From Panacibacter ginsenosidivorans (GTDB lineage: Bacteria; Bacteroidota; Bacteroidia; Chitinophagales; Chitinophagaceae), in contig NZ_CP042435.1 of assembly GCF_007971225.1 (NCBI RefSeq), positions 3,475,501-3,539,500 on the forward strand: a stretch of 64,000 nucleotides of DNA, read 5' to 3'. This document shows positions 54,761 to 63,823 of the stretch, one piece after another. The position numbers were made by a program, and so were the translations under genes. Within the stretch, counting starts at the first letter, position 1. Each line of letters starts with the position of its first letter. The notes beneath the pieces were generated by a model that searched no databases, was not told where the DNA came from, and was given only the letters and a program-made list of their open reading frames with translations.

Positions 54761-54927
54761 ATTTTTATGAGCCCGGCATTTGATGCTTGTGTCATCGCCT
54801 GTTGCGTCGCACACTTGTACTTGCATAACTATATTCAGCAATAAAATGTTATTGCTGCAAAATAGCTGACTGCACAAGTGTGCGACGCAAGGGATGATGC
54901 ATAAAGAACTACAGCCCGCTACATAAT
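54761..54927. repeat. IR60 inverted pair, both type A
   Basis: A minus copy (54761-54820, TTTTTATGAGCCCGGC ... GTTGCGTCGCACACTTGTAC) faces a plus copy (54872-54927, CACAAGTGTGCGACGCAAG, GGATGATGC, AGCCCGCTACAT). Confidence 0.85.
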
Positions 54928-54945
54928 TAATCTTCTTTATTCTCC

Positions 54946-54953
54946 TACTTTTG
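54946..54953 (+). promoter_or_regulatory. candidate -7 promoter box TACTTTTG for ggt
   Basis: This matches TAnnTTTG and ends five bases before the ggt ATG; the transcript would be near-leaderless. Confidence 0.4.
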
Positions 54954-54958
54954 TGTAC

Positions 54959-56677
54959 ATGAAGAAGACAATTGTATTTATATTATTTCTTATAACTAGT
55001 ACGGCAAATGCTCAACAGTCTGCGTCTATTGTTGGCGCGGGAAAAACAGTTGATCCTTATCATTATGCATCTGTAAAATCTGTAACGTTCAATAAAGCTG
55101 TTGTAGCAAGTGCACATCCATTGGCAAGTGAAGTTGGTGCAGCCATCATGAAACAGGGCGGTAATGCTTTTGATGCAATGATTGCCACTCAACTCACATT
55201 AGCGGTTGTATATCCCGGGGCAGGTAATCTTGGTGGTGGTGGCTTTTTAATAGCAAGGAAAAGCGATGGTAAATCAGTGGCGCTGGATTACCGTGAAATG
55301 GCGCCGGCAAAGGCTTCAAGAGATATGTACCTGGATAAAGATGGCAATGCACAAAATGAATTATCAGAGAACGGTCATTTATCTTCTGGTGTTCCGGGTA
55401 CCGTAGCTGGCTTATTTGCAACCATGCCATTTGCGAAACTTTCTTTTAAAGCATTGATACAACCTGCTATTGACCTTGCAGAATATGGCTTTGTAATTAC
55501 TGCACATGAGGCTGCAGCATTGAACAGCACAAAAGAAGATTTTCTAAAATACAGCAGCCAGCCATCTGCCTTTATAAAAGACCAGCCATGGAAAGCGGGT
55601 GATACATTAATTCAGCCACAGCTTGCTGCAACATTAAAACGGATAAGAGATAATGGCAGCAAAGGTTTTTACGAAGGTGAGACAGCAAAGCTTATAGTGG
55701 AAGAAATGCAGCGGGGTAATGGTATGATATCTTACGATGACCTGAAAAATTATACCGTAAAACAACGTACTGCAATAGCATTTGATTATCGTGGTTATAA
55801 CATTATCAGTTTTCCTCCACCAAGCAGCGGCGGTATTTTGCTGGCACAAATGCTGAAGATGATAGAAAAATATCCTGTAGGTAGTTATGGATTTCAATCT
55901 GCAAAAAGTGTGCAGTTGATGATAGAAGCAGAGCGTCGTGCTTATGCAGACAGGGCGCAGCATATGGGCGATCCTGATTACTGGAAAGTGCCGCAAAAAA
56001 CATTGATGAGCGATGCATACCTGGCAGAAAGAATGAAAGATTATAATCCCAATAAAGCATCGGTAAGCGCAGATATAAAAGCCGGTACTATACACGAAAG
56101 CGAAGAGACAACACATATAAGCATTATTGATGAACAGGGTAATATGGTTGCAGTTACAACTACACTTAACAATAGCTATGGAAGTAAGACGGTAGTGGAT
56201 GGTGCAGGATTTATTTTGAATGATGAAATGGATGATTTTAGTATAAAGCCAGGCGTGCCCAATATGTATGGTGCAATAGGAGGTGAAGCTAATGCTATTG
56301 CTGCGGGTAAAAGAATGTTAAGCTCCATGACACCTACACTGGTATTAAAAGGAAACAAACCATTTATGGTGGTAGGAACGCCAGGGGGAACAACTATTCC
56401 AACATCAGTGTTTCAAAGCATCGTCAACGTGATTGATTTTAATATGAATGCAACTGATGCTGTTAACAAACCAAAGTTTCATCACCAGTGGCTGCCGGAT
56501 GAGGTAATGGTCGAAAGCAATTTTTCTGCAGAAACAAAAATGACTTTGGAAAAAATGGGATATAAAATGGTTGATCGTGGCGGAATCGGCAGGACTGAAT
56601 TAATAAAAATTCTTGCTGATGGTAAAAGAGAATCTGCTGCAGATGGAAGGGGTGATGATAGTGTAGCAGGATATTAG
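54959..56677 (+). CDS. ggt: gamma-glutamyltransferase
   Basis: This is a 572-residue exported precursor with a Sec signal peptide (ends ANAQQ). Family landmarks are present: HPLASEVGAAIMKQGGNAFDA, GGGGFLIARKSDGK, DYREMAPAKA, and the autoprocessing Thr in ETTHISIIDEQGNMVAVTTTLNNSYGS. Processing before that Thr would give large and small subunits. It transfers or hydrolyses gamma-glutamyl groups, mainly from glutathione, in the periplasm. The better start is the ATG at 54959, since an upstream GTG adds only two codons. Confidence 0.93.
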   Translation: MKKTIVFILFLITSTANAQQSASIVGAGKTVDPYHYASVKSVTFNKAVVASAHPLASEVGAAIMKQGGNAFDAMIATQLTLAVVYPGAGNLGGGGFLIARKSDGKSVALDYREMAPAKASRDMYLDKDGNAQNELSENGHLSSGVPGTVAGLFATMPFAKLSFKALIQPAIDLAEYGFVITAHEAAALNSTKEDFLKYSSQPSAFIKDQPWKAGDTLIQPQLAATLKRIRDNGSKGFYEGETAKLIVEEMQRGNGMISYDDLKNYTVKQRTAIAFDYRGYNIISFPPPSSGGILLAQMLKMIEKYPVGSYGFQSAKSVQLMIEAERRAYADRAQHMGDPDYWKVPQKTLMSDAYLAERMKDYNPNKASVSADIKAGTIHESEETTHISIIDEQGNMVAVTTTLNNSYGSKTVVDGAGFILNDEMDDFSIKPGVPNMYGAIGGEANAIAAGKRMLSSMTPTLVLKGNKPFMVVGTPGGTTIPTSVFQSIVNVIDFNMNATDAVNKPKFHHQWLPDEVMVESNFSAETKMTLEKMGYKMVDRGGIGRTELIKILADGKRESAADGRGDDSVAGY

Positions 56678-56758
56678 GCTCTAAAACCTAAAGTAAATAG
56701 TAATGGATATTTTAAATTTATTACTTATGTTATAAAACTTTTTATAAATAATGAACCT

Positions 56759-57295
56759 ATGAATTTAGAAGAAGGGTTTTTAAAAGATTCCATTAAGCGG
56801 TTAAAGTATTATAAAGAATTGGGTGATAAAACATTTGAACAACTGGAAGAGCAGGATTTCTTCTACAGGCCCAATGAAGAAAGCAATAGTATAGCCATTA
56901 TTGTTCAGCATTTATATGGCAACATGCTAAGCAGGTTCACTAATTTTTTAACGGAAGATGGTGAGAAAGAATGGCGGCAACGTGATGCTGAATTTGATGT
57001 ATTTGATATAACCAAAGAAGATGTGCTTTCTTTCTGGAATTCAGGCTGGAACTGCGTTTTTACAACGCTTGAAAGTTTAAAACCTGCAGACCTTCTTAAA
57101 ACAATTTATATACGTACCGAACCTTTGCTTGTTTACGATGCTATATTAAGACAACTGGCGCATTACCCGCATCATGTAGGTCAGATATTGTATATTGGTA
57201 AAATGCTAAAAGGTAAAGATTGGCAAACATTAAGTATACCAAAAGGTGGAAGCCAGGTTTTTAATGCAAAGATGGCGGATACCCAAAAAAAGTAA
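56759..57295 (+). CDS. DUF1572 (DinB-like) family protein
   Basis: This is a 178-residue, four-helix protein of the DinB/YfiT-like superfamily. The likely metal-binding His residues are in IVQHLYGN (near 48) and in HYPHHVGQI (near 136-140). Members of the superfamily act as thiol transferases or are uncharacterised. Its end overlaps the frame of the following PLP-enzyme gene region by sequence only; the next gene starts 20 bases on, so the two probably share a transcript. Confidence 0.85.
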   Translation: MNLEEGFLKDSIKRLKYYKELGDKTFEQLEEQDFFYRPNEESNSIAIIVQHLYGNMLSRFTNFLTEDGEKEWRQRDAEFDVFDITKEDVLSFWNSGWNCVFTTLESLKPADLLKTIYIRTEPLLVYDAILRQLAHYPHHVGQILYIGKMLKGKDWQTLSIPKGGSQVFNAKMADTQKK

Positions 57296-57314
57296 AACTA
57301 CAAATAATGTCTGC

Positions 57315-58292
57315 ATGAATTTTTTTGCTTTCGATGCAATACCGGGAAGAACTGCATTAATAAAAGGGGAGGAATATCTTTTCTTTTCCGGTTACAGTTA
57401 CCTTGGTATGCAACAGGTACCTGAATTTGCAGCGTTGGTAAAAGAGGGTATTGATAAATATGGGTGGCTTTTTCCATCATCACGCATATCAAATACAAGA
57501 CTGGAAATTTTTGAAGAAGCAGAGCTATTGCTTTCAGCAATTACAGGCATGGAAGCATCAGTTATAGTTGCTTCAGGTTATATAGCGGGCCGTATTGCAA
57601 CCGCAGCTTTTGCAGATACAATCGTTAATCTTCATCCTTCGCATCCGGCCATACAAAGAAACAACGATCATCAGCATACAAATATTTTTGCAGTTGATTC
57701 GGTGGAAACGCTTAATGCTTCTGTTACAGATTTCTCATTTGTTACCGGGAGCACAATTAGTAAAACAATTATTGTGGATGATTCACACGGTATTGGCTTA
57801 ATTGGTGACGAAGGTGAAGGTATTATAAGCAGGCTTCCTCAAAATAACTACACGCAATATATACTCACTTATTCTTTGTCAAAGGCCTTTCACATAAACG
57901 CAGGCGCTATCAGTTGCAGTAAAGAAATGGCAGCCAATTATAAAAAAGATCATGCATATACATCTGCTACTGCGCCATCACCAGCATTGCTGTATGCCTT
58001 TATAAAAGGTCAGTATATTTATGCAGCGCAGCGACAAAAATTGCAAAACAACAGGCAATATTTTCAGCAGCTTGTAAAAGATTTAACCTGTATCTCTTAT
58101 CATCCCGAGTTGCCCGTTTTTATTTTGCCTGAAAATATTAATGAGCAAAAACTGTTCGGAGCAGGCATCATTATTTCTTCCTTTGCTTACCCCGATGTAC
58201 AGGGTAAAAGAATAAACCGTATTGTTTTAAGTGCATTGCACACAAAAGAAGATCTTGAATTGCTGGCAAACCTGTTGCATAAAATTTTATAG
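57315..58292 (+). CDS. alpha-oxoamine synthase-like PLP enzyme (AONS/KBL family)
   Basis: This is a 325-residue fold-type I PLP enzyme, shorter than typical members of about 385-395 residues. Features: FSGYSYLGM near 25, SSRISNTRLEIFEEAE, VVDDSHGIGLIG-like sequence with the cofactor Asp and His, and SLSKAFHINAGAI with the PLP Lys. Related enzymes condense an amino acid with an acyl-CoA (biotin or sphingolipid synthesis); no biotin genes are nearby. The ATG at 57315 starts the conserved N-terminus; an upstream frame overlapping the DUF1572 gene looks non-coding. Confidence 0.82.
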   Translation: MNFFAFDAIPGRTALIKGEEYLFFSGYSYLGMQQVPEFAALVKEGIDKYGWLFPSSRISNTRLEIFEEAELLLSAITGMEASVIVASGYIAGRIATAAFADTIVNLHPSHPAIQRNNDHQHTNIFAVDSVETLNASVTDFSFVTGSTISKTIIVDDSHGIGLIGDEGEGIISRLPQNNYTQYILTYSLSKAFHINAGAISCSKEMAANYKKDHAYTSATAPSPALLYAFIKGQYIYAAQRQKLQNNRQYFQQLVKDLTCISYHPELPVFILPENINEQKLFGAGIIISSFAYPDVQGKRINRIVLSALHTKEDLELLANLLHKIL

Positions 58293-58299
58293 TAGTTGT

Positions 58300-58525
58300 A
58301 TGCCAGCTGCTTTTTTTCGTGGCATCGTTTGTTGTGTCACTCACTTGTACGTTCAGAATAAACATCGGCAAGCTTATACATTTACGAGCTTAAAATATTT
58401 ACACTTTTTTAAATACAGAGAATTTATGAACCCGTGGACTTACAACCTGATGAAACTTGTTTTACAGTACAAGGGTGCGACGCAACAGAAGCTTAATAGA
58501 TATCAGACAGATCACTTCCAAATAT
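58300..58525. repeat. IR60 inverted pair, type B then type A
   Basis: A minus type B copy (58300-58350, GGCATCGTTTGTTGTGTCACTCACTTGTAC-type) faces a plus type A copy (58467-58525, GTACAAGGGTGCGACGCAAC, AGAAGCTTAATAG). It fills the gap before the TamB gene. Confidence 0.83.
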
Positions 58526-58568
58526 TCACTCAAATTTATCTAAACTCTTTTGCCAGGAGCAGTGGGTT

Positions 58569-61500
58569 TTGCCCTTCAGGGTTTATCTTTATTTTTACCG
58601 AATAAATCCGGCATCATTGAACAATAAATTTCTCAGGATCTCTTCTATTATCCTTCTGGCTTTGCTGGGTTTATACCTGCTTGCATACATAGCAGGTTAT
58701 GCGGATAATTTGCTTCCCTTTTTTATACTTCCTGTGTTGGTATTATTATTAAGCAGAATTGGAAGAAAAGTATTGCTTGGCATACTTGGTTTGCTATTGC
58801 TGGTGCTATTGCTGTTGCAAACTGATTATGTGCAAAATATTATTATTGGTGCAGTTACAAAGCGGCTTTCAAAAGATCTTAATACAGAAGTAAGCATTAA
58901 GCATGTAAGCATTTCTTTTTTTGATAAGCTTGATCTTGACGGGACATTGATACGGGATAATAAAAAAGACACGCTTCTTTATGCAGGTACTATGAAAGTG
59001 CGTGTAACAGACTGGTTCTTTTTAAAAAATAATATTGACCTGAAATATATTGGCCTTGAAAATGCTTTGATAAAAATGAACCGAAAAGATTCTGTATGGA
59101 ATTACCAGTTCATTGCGGATCATTTTGCATCATCTGATACAACAACGAGTAAAGACGGTAAGAACATTACCTTAAACCTTCAAAAAATCGATCTTAAGAA
59201 AGTGCGCTTTGTGCAGCAGGATGATTGGATAGGTCAAACGATGACCGTTAAGATTGGTAGTATGCTAGCTGATATTAGTAAAACTGATCTTAAACATAAT
59301 ACTATTCTTGTAAATACAGTTGATCTTGATAGGCCCTATTTCTCTATTGAAGATTATGATGGTTACAGACCCGATAGTTTGCGAAAAAAAAATACAGATA
59401 CCGGCATGTATTTTAATACCGGCGATCTGTTGTTAAAAGTGGCCTCAATTAAAATGACAGATGGAGGTTTCGTAAGCATGAAACGTGGAGATGTACCGGA
59501 TAAAGGTGTATTTGATGGAACCAATATAAGAGTTAGTAAGATAAACGGCAATATAGAAAACGTCAGCTTTATAAAGGATACCATTAAGGCAAAGATTAGC
59601 CTTTCTGCATTTGAACGCAGCGGATTTGAATTGAGTAAACTGAAAGCAGACTTCAGGTTAACACCGCAGATAATGGAGTTTGCTAAACTGGATATAAGAA
59701 CACCACACAGCAGGCTTGGAGACTATTACGCTATGCGGTATAAAGATTTCAATGAAGATATGTCTGCGTATATCGAGCAGGTAATAATGGATGCACGTTT
59801 TCGCAATTCAACAGTAAGCAGTGATGATATCGCTTTTTTTGCGCCTGAATTATCCACCTGGAAACAGAAGGCTGCCATAAGTGGAAAATTTCTAGGAACT
59901 GTAGATGATTTTAAAGTAGACAATATTTTTGTGCGCACAGATGCTAACACTTATGCCACGGGGGATTTAACTATGAAAGGTCTTCCTGATGTTGGTAAAA
60001 CCATTATCACTTTTAACGATGCAACTGTTCAAACTAATAACAGGGAAATAGCATTCCTTTATCCCGGAATTACAAAGATCACCACGCCAGATATGGCAGC
60101 TCTGGGTAATGTTTTATTTAGGGGAAACTTTAAGGGTACGATAAATAATTTCAGCACTACAGGTACATTAAGTAGTATGCTTGGCGGCATGTATGCAGAC
60201 ATTAATATGAACCTTCCAGCAAAAGGTGAACCTTCTTACAAAGGAAACATACAAACCAAACAATTTGACCTGGGCAGATTTGTTAGAGTCAGTACGCTTG
60301 GTAAAATGAGTTTCAAAGGAAAAGTGGAAGGCAGGAGCTTTGAATTAGATAAAGTAAAAACAACCCTGGATGGCATTTTTGATTCTTTGCAGTTCAATGG
60401 TTACACATACAGGAACCTTACCTTTAGCGGGGCAATAGCAAAAGAAAAAATTGATGGCGACTTTAAGGCAGATGATCCCAATTTCGATTTTCTTAGCAGC
60501 ATCCAAATCGATCTTTCGGATAAACAACCGTCTTTCAATATTCTTGGTGACCTTGCAAAAGCCAATTTCAGGAGCCTCAATTTTACAAACAAAGATTTTC
60601 AGCTTACCGGGTTATTCGATTTAAATTTTACCGGTCATAACATTGATGATTTTCTGGGTTCTGCAAAAATCCTTAATGCTACGCTACTGCATGATAGCAC
60701 AAAACTTGATTTTGATTCATTATCTGTAAATGCTTATATCGACGATGCAAACAGGAAAGTGTTGAGCGCAGAGAGTAACCAGTTCGATGTAAAGGTCACC
60801 GGGCAATATAATATCCTTGATCTTCCCAATAGCTTTCAATCCTTTCTTAGCAGATATTATCCTGCATACATCAATGCGCCTGCGAAAGAGCCAAAAGATC
60901 AGCGGTTTTTTGTTCAGATAAACACAAAAGATTTTGACAAATATGCAAGGGTTATTGATCCACGTTTATCAGGATTGGATTATATGCAACTTTCAGGCGG
61001 AGTGAATACTATCAACAGGGATTCAGGTTTCTATCTGCGTGCAGAAGTTCCTTATGCAAAATTTGATAAATATAAACTTGAAAATGCCAATATAAAAGGT
61101 ATTGGCAGCGCTGATAGTCTTCGCCTTACCGGCGACGTAGAACGCATTTATATAGGCGACAGCCTTTTTTTCCCAAATACTTACCTGAATATTTTATCTG
61201 CAAACGATCACTCTGGTGTACATATTTCTACCAGCGCAAGTGAAACACTTAATAATGCAGATCTTAACGCAGATGTGGTTACATTGGAAGACGGTGTGCG
61301 CATCAATTTTCAGCCATCTTCCTTTGTAGTGAATACAAAAAAATGGGAACTGAATAAAGAAGGCGAGCTGATCATCAGGAAGAATTTTGCATCAGCAAAG
61401 AATGTAAAATTTTCGCAGGGTTTTCAGGAGATAACAGTTGAAACTGAAGAAGAAGAGGGTACCAATGCCAGCAACCTGGTGGTAAGATTGAAGAATGTAA

Positions 61501-63527
61501 ATATGGGAGACTTCACATCCCTTGTAACCACTAATCCAAGATTGGAGGGCCTTGCTAATGGAGTTGTTTACCTGCGTGATTTTTATACCAGATTCAATGC
61601 GCAAACAAGTTTGAAGGTAGAACAATTCAGACTTGATGATGATTCTGTTGGCGTAGTTAATTTAAATGGCGCATATAGTAGTGAATCAGGTAAAGTATCT
61701 TTTAAAGTAAAATCAGATAATGAAGATTATCATTTTGATATCGATGGTTTCTACAATGTAAAAGATTCTACAAACGAGCCTTTAAATACAACCATGCATA
61801 TGAAGGGTACAAGGATCACTTTTGTAAATACTTTCCTTGCTGGTATATTTTCAAATATTGAAGGTCTTGCCACAGGTGACCTTACAGTAAAAGGAGATCC
61901 CCGTTCCCCTGATCTTTTAGGACAGGCCACTTTAAGAAATGCGGGCCTTACCGTTGATTATACCCAGGTACGTTATACTGTTGATTCTGCAATATTAACC
62001 TTCAATAAAGGCTCTATCGATTTCGGTCGGTTTTCTATCAAAGACAAATACAATAATAAAGGTTCTGTCCGTGGTATTCTATATGAAAATGGCTTTAAGA
62101 ATATGCGTTATGATTTTGATATGGCTACTGACAAATTACTGGTGCTTGATACAAAATTTAAAGACAACCAGCAGTTCTATGGTAAGGCAATCGCTAAAGC
62201 CACCCTAAGTATAAAGGGGCCGCAGGAAAACATGAAAATGAATATTAGCGGCGAACCTGTTGATACCACCCATATCTCTATCGTTACTTCGGGTAGCAAA
62301 GAAAGCACGGATGCAGATTTTATTGTCTTTAAAAAATATGGTACGGAAATAATTGCACCAGAAAAGCAATCTGATACAAAGCTAAATATTGCACTCGATC
62401 TTGTTGCAAATAATAAAGCGCAGATCGATGTAATTCTCGACCAGTTAACCGGCGATGTTATCAGCGCTACCGGTGAGGGTAGGATGCGTATTAATGTACC
62501 GGCAACCGGCAGCATGACCATGAACGGCCGGTATAATATAGAAAGTGGTCGTTATAATTTCAACTTCCAGTCTTTTTTACGCAAACCTTTTGATCTCCGA
62601 AGAAACGCAGGTAATTACATTGAATGGAACGGCGACCCTTATAAAGCGCAAATGAAGATTGATGCACAGTATACTGCAAAGAATGTCTCATTTAATGAAC
62701 TGCTGAGCAACACAGGTATTAATCTTGGCGGCGCCGTAAGCGGTTATCGTGGCGAAGTTTACGTTATTGCGCACTTAACCGGCAATCTTAGCAATCCCGA
62801 TATCAGATTTTCGTTTGATTTCCCGGGTGGTTCACCTATAGAGAATGATAATAACCTCCAGCTCTTCCTTGCAAAAGTAGAGAACGATGATAATGAGATG
62901 ATCAAGCAGGTGACTTTTCTCATTGTATTTGGTTCCTTTGCTCCTTATGGGCAATTGGGCAATGGAGGGAACATTGCGCAGAGTACTGGCATCAATACTA
63001 TTTCCCAGCAGATAACCAATGAGCTGAATAAACTTGTTTCCAATCTTCTTACCAAAATAACCGGCGATAAAAGTCTTCAGTTTGATATTAATACTTCCAC
63101 CTACAGCAGCTCTACTCTTTACGGAACTTCTAATACACAGAACCGTTTAGACAGGCAGGTAGTAAATCTTAAAGTAAACCAAAGCATATTGAATGATAAG
63201 GTCATTATAACACTCGGCACTGGTCTCGACTTTAACCTTGGCAGTTCTGCAGTACAAACAGGTAACTTCCAGTTTTTGCCAGACATCTCTATAGAGTTTA
63301 TTCTCTCCACTGATCGTAAACTTCGTGCTATTGTATTCAATAAAAGCAGCCTTGATGTTACCACCGGCATCATTGGACGTCGCATACGCCAGGGCGTAAG
63401 CATTTCTTATTCCTTCGATTTTCCCCAGGACAAGATTCCGATACCCGTAACCGCAGTTCCATCCACTGATAGCAGCGTTATTAAACCTGAAACCAATCCG
63501 GAAATCATTATAAAAGGTAGCAAGTAA
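58569..63527 (+). CDS. tamB: translocation/assembly module TamB
   Basis: This is a very large protein (1652 residues as read). A hydrophobic N-terminus (GKRVLLGILGLLLL-like anchor near 65-90) precedes a long beta-rich AsmA/TamB-type groove (LNTEVSIKHVSISFFDKLDLDG), and the last 350 residues are the DUF490/TamB C-terminal domain (YNFNFQSFLRKPFDLR, FSFDFPGGSPIENDN). It bridges the inner and outer membranes for lipid or protein transport. No ATG lies before the anchor; TTG at 58569 or 58617, or a later GTG/TTG, must be used, and an extra hydrophobic stretch upstream of the anchor is unusual. Confidence 0.88.
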   Translation: MPFRVYLYFYRINPASLNNKFLRISSIILLALLGLYLLAYIAGYADNLLPFFILPVLVLLLSRIGRKVLLGILGLLLLVLLLLQTDYVQNIIIGAVTKRLSKDLNTEVSIKHVSISFFDKLDLDGTLIRDNKKDTLLYAGTMKVRVTDWFFLKNNIDLKYIGLENALIKMNRKDSVWNYQFIADHFASSDTTTSKDGKNITLNLQKIDLKKVRFVQQDDWIGQTMTVKIGSMLADISKTDLKHNTILVNTVDLDRPYFSIEDYDGYRPDSLRKKNTDTGMYFNTGDLLLKVASIKMTDGGFVSMKRGDVPDKGVFDGTNIRVSKINGNIENVSFIKDTIKAKISLSAFERSGFELSKLKADFRLTPQIMEFAKLDIRTPHSRLGDYYAMRYKDFNEDMSAYIEQVIMDARFRNSTVSSDDIAFFAPELSTWKQKAAISGKFLGTVDDFKVDNIFVRTDANTYATGDLTMKGLPDVGKTIITFNDATVQTNNREIAFLYPGITKITTPDMAALGNVLFRGNFKGTINNFSTTGTLSSMLGGMYADINMNLPAKGEPSYKGNIQTKQFDLGRFVRVSTLGKMSFKGKVEGRSFELDKVKTTLDGIFDSLQFNGYTYRNLTFSGAIAKEKIDGDFKADDPNFDFLSSIQIDLSDKQPSFNILGDLAKANFRSLNFTNKDFQLTGLFDLNFTGHNIDDFLGSAKILNATLLHDSTKLDFDSLSVNAYIDDANRKVLSAESNQFDVKVTGQYNILDLPNSFQSFLSRYYPAYINAPAKEPKDQRFFVQINTKDFDKYARVIDPRLSGLDYMQLSGGVNTINRDSGFYLRAEVPYAKFDKYKLENANIKGIGSADSLRLTGDVERIYIGDSLFFPNTYLNILSANDHSGVHISTSASETLNNADLNADVVTLEDGVRINFQPSSFVVNTKKWELNKEGELIIRKNFASAKNVKFSQGFQEITVETEEEEGTNASNLVVRLKNVNMGDFTSLVTTNPRLEGLANGVVYLRDFYTRFNAQTSLKVEQFRLDDDSVGVVNLNGAYSSESGKVSFKVKSDNEDYHFDIDGFYNVKDSTNEPLNTTMHMKGTRITFVNTFLAGIFSNIEGLATGDLTVKGDPRSPDLLGQATLRNAGLTVDYTQVRYTVDSAILTFNKGSIDFGRFSIKDKYNNKGSVRGILYENGFKNMRYDFDMATDKLLVLDTKFKDNQQFYGKAIAKATLSIKGPQENMKMNISGEPVDTTHISIVTSGSKESTDADFIVFKKYGTEIIAPEKQSDTKLNIALDLVANNKAQIDVILDQLTGDVISATGEGRMRINVPATGSMTMNGRYNIESGRYNFNFQSFLRKPFDLRRNAGNYIEWNGDPYKAQMKIDAQYTAKNVSFNELLSNTGINLGGAVSGYRGEVYVIAHLTGNLSNPDIRFSFDFPGGSPIENDNNLQLFLAKVENDDNEMIKQVTFLIVFGSFAPYGQLGNGGNIAQSTGINTISQQITNELNKLVSNLLTKITGDKSLQFDINTSTYSSSTLYGTSNTQNRLDRQVVNLKVNQSILNDKVIITLGTGLDFNLGSSAVQTGNFQFLPDISIEFILSTDRKLRAIVFNKSSLDVTTGIIGRRIRQGVSISYSFDFPQDKIPIPVTAVPSTDSSVIKPETNPEIIIKGSK

Positions 63528-63593
63528 TTTTTGTGTACTTGGTTTTGCTTTTATGCCGGCACTTATTATTTTTCTGTTTTTAATAAGAGCAGT

Positions 63594-63780
63594 AATTTTT
63601 TTGTTTCAAACTGCAGCATTTCATGGCATCCTGGTTGCGTCGCACTCTTTTACTCCGGCATAAATTTGCAGCAACTCATAATTATTAGGCATATAAGCCT
63701 GCACATAATTGTTCTGAAACTTTAAGTGTGCGACGCAACGATGCTCAATTGAAAGTATAGTGTTCGGTACAAAAAAGAAA
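63594..63780. repeat. IR60 inverted pair, both type A
   Basis: A minus copy (63594-63653, GGCATCCTG, GTTGCGTCGCACTCTTTTAC) faces a plus copy (63720-63780, TTTAAGTGTGCGACGCAAC, GATGCTC, ending in AAAAAAGAAA). It lies between convergent genes. Confidence 0.82.
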
Positions 63781-63800
63781 ACCCATGCAAGAGCATGGGT
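63778..63800 (-). terminator. terminator of the minus-strand oxidoreductase gene
   Basis: ACCCATGC pairs perfectly with GCATGGGT across an AAGA loop; on the minus strand it is followed by TTTCTTTTTT. Confidence 0.85.
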
Positions 63801-63823
63801 TTAAAAATATTGTAAGAATGTAT

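Noticed and set aside
57246-57314. Upstream start of the PLP enzyme overlapping the DUF1572 gene
   Set aside because: The extra 23 residues are a shifted-frame reading of the DUF1572 3' end. The conserved protein starts at the ATG at 57315.
751-63780. CRISPR array from the many similar repeats
   Set aside because: Copies are far apart, in both orientations, separated by whole genes, and there is no regular spacer length or cas gene.
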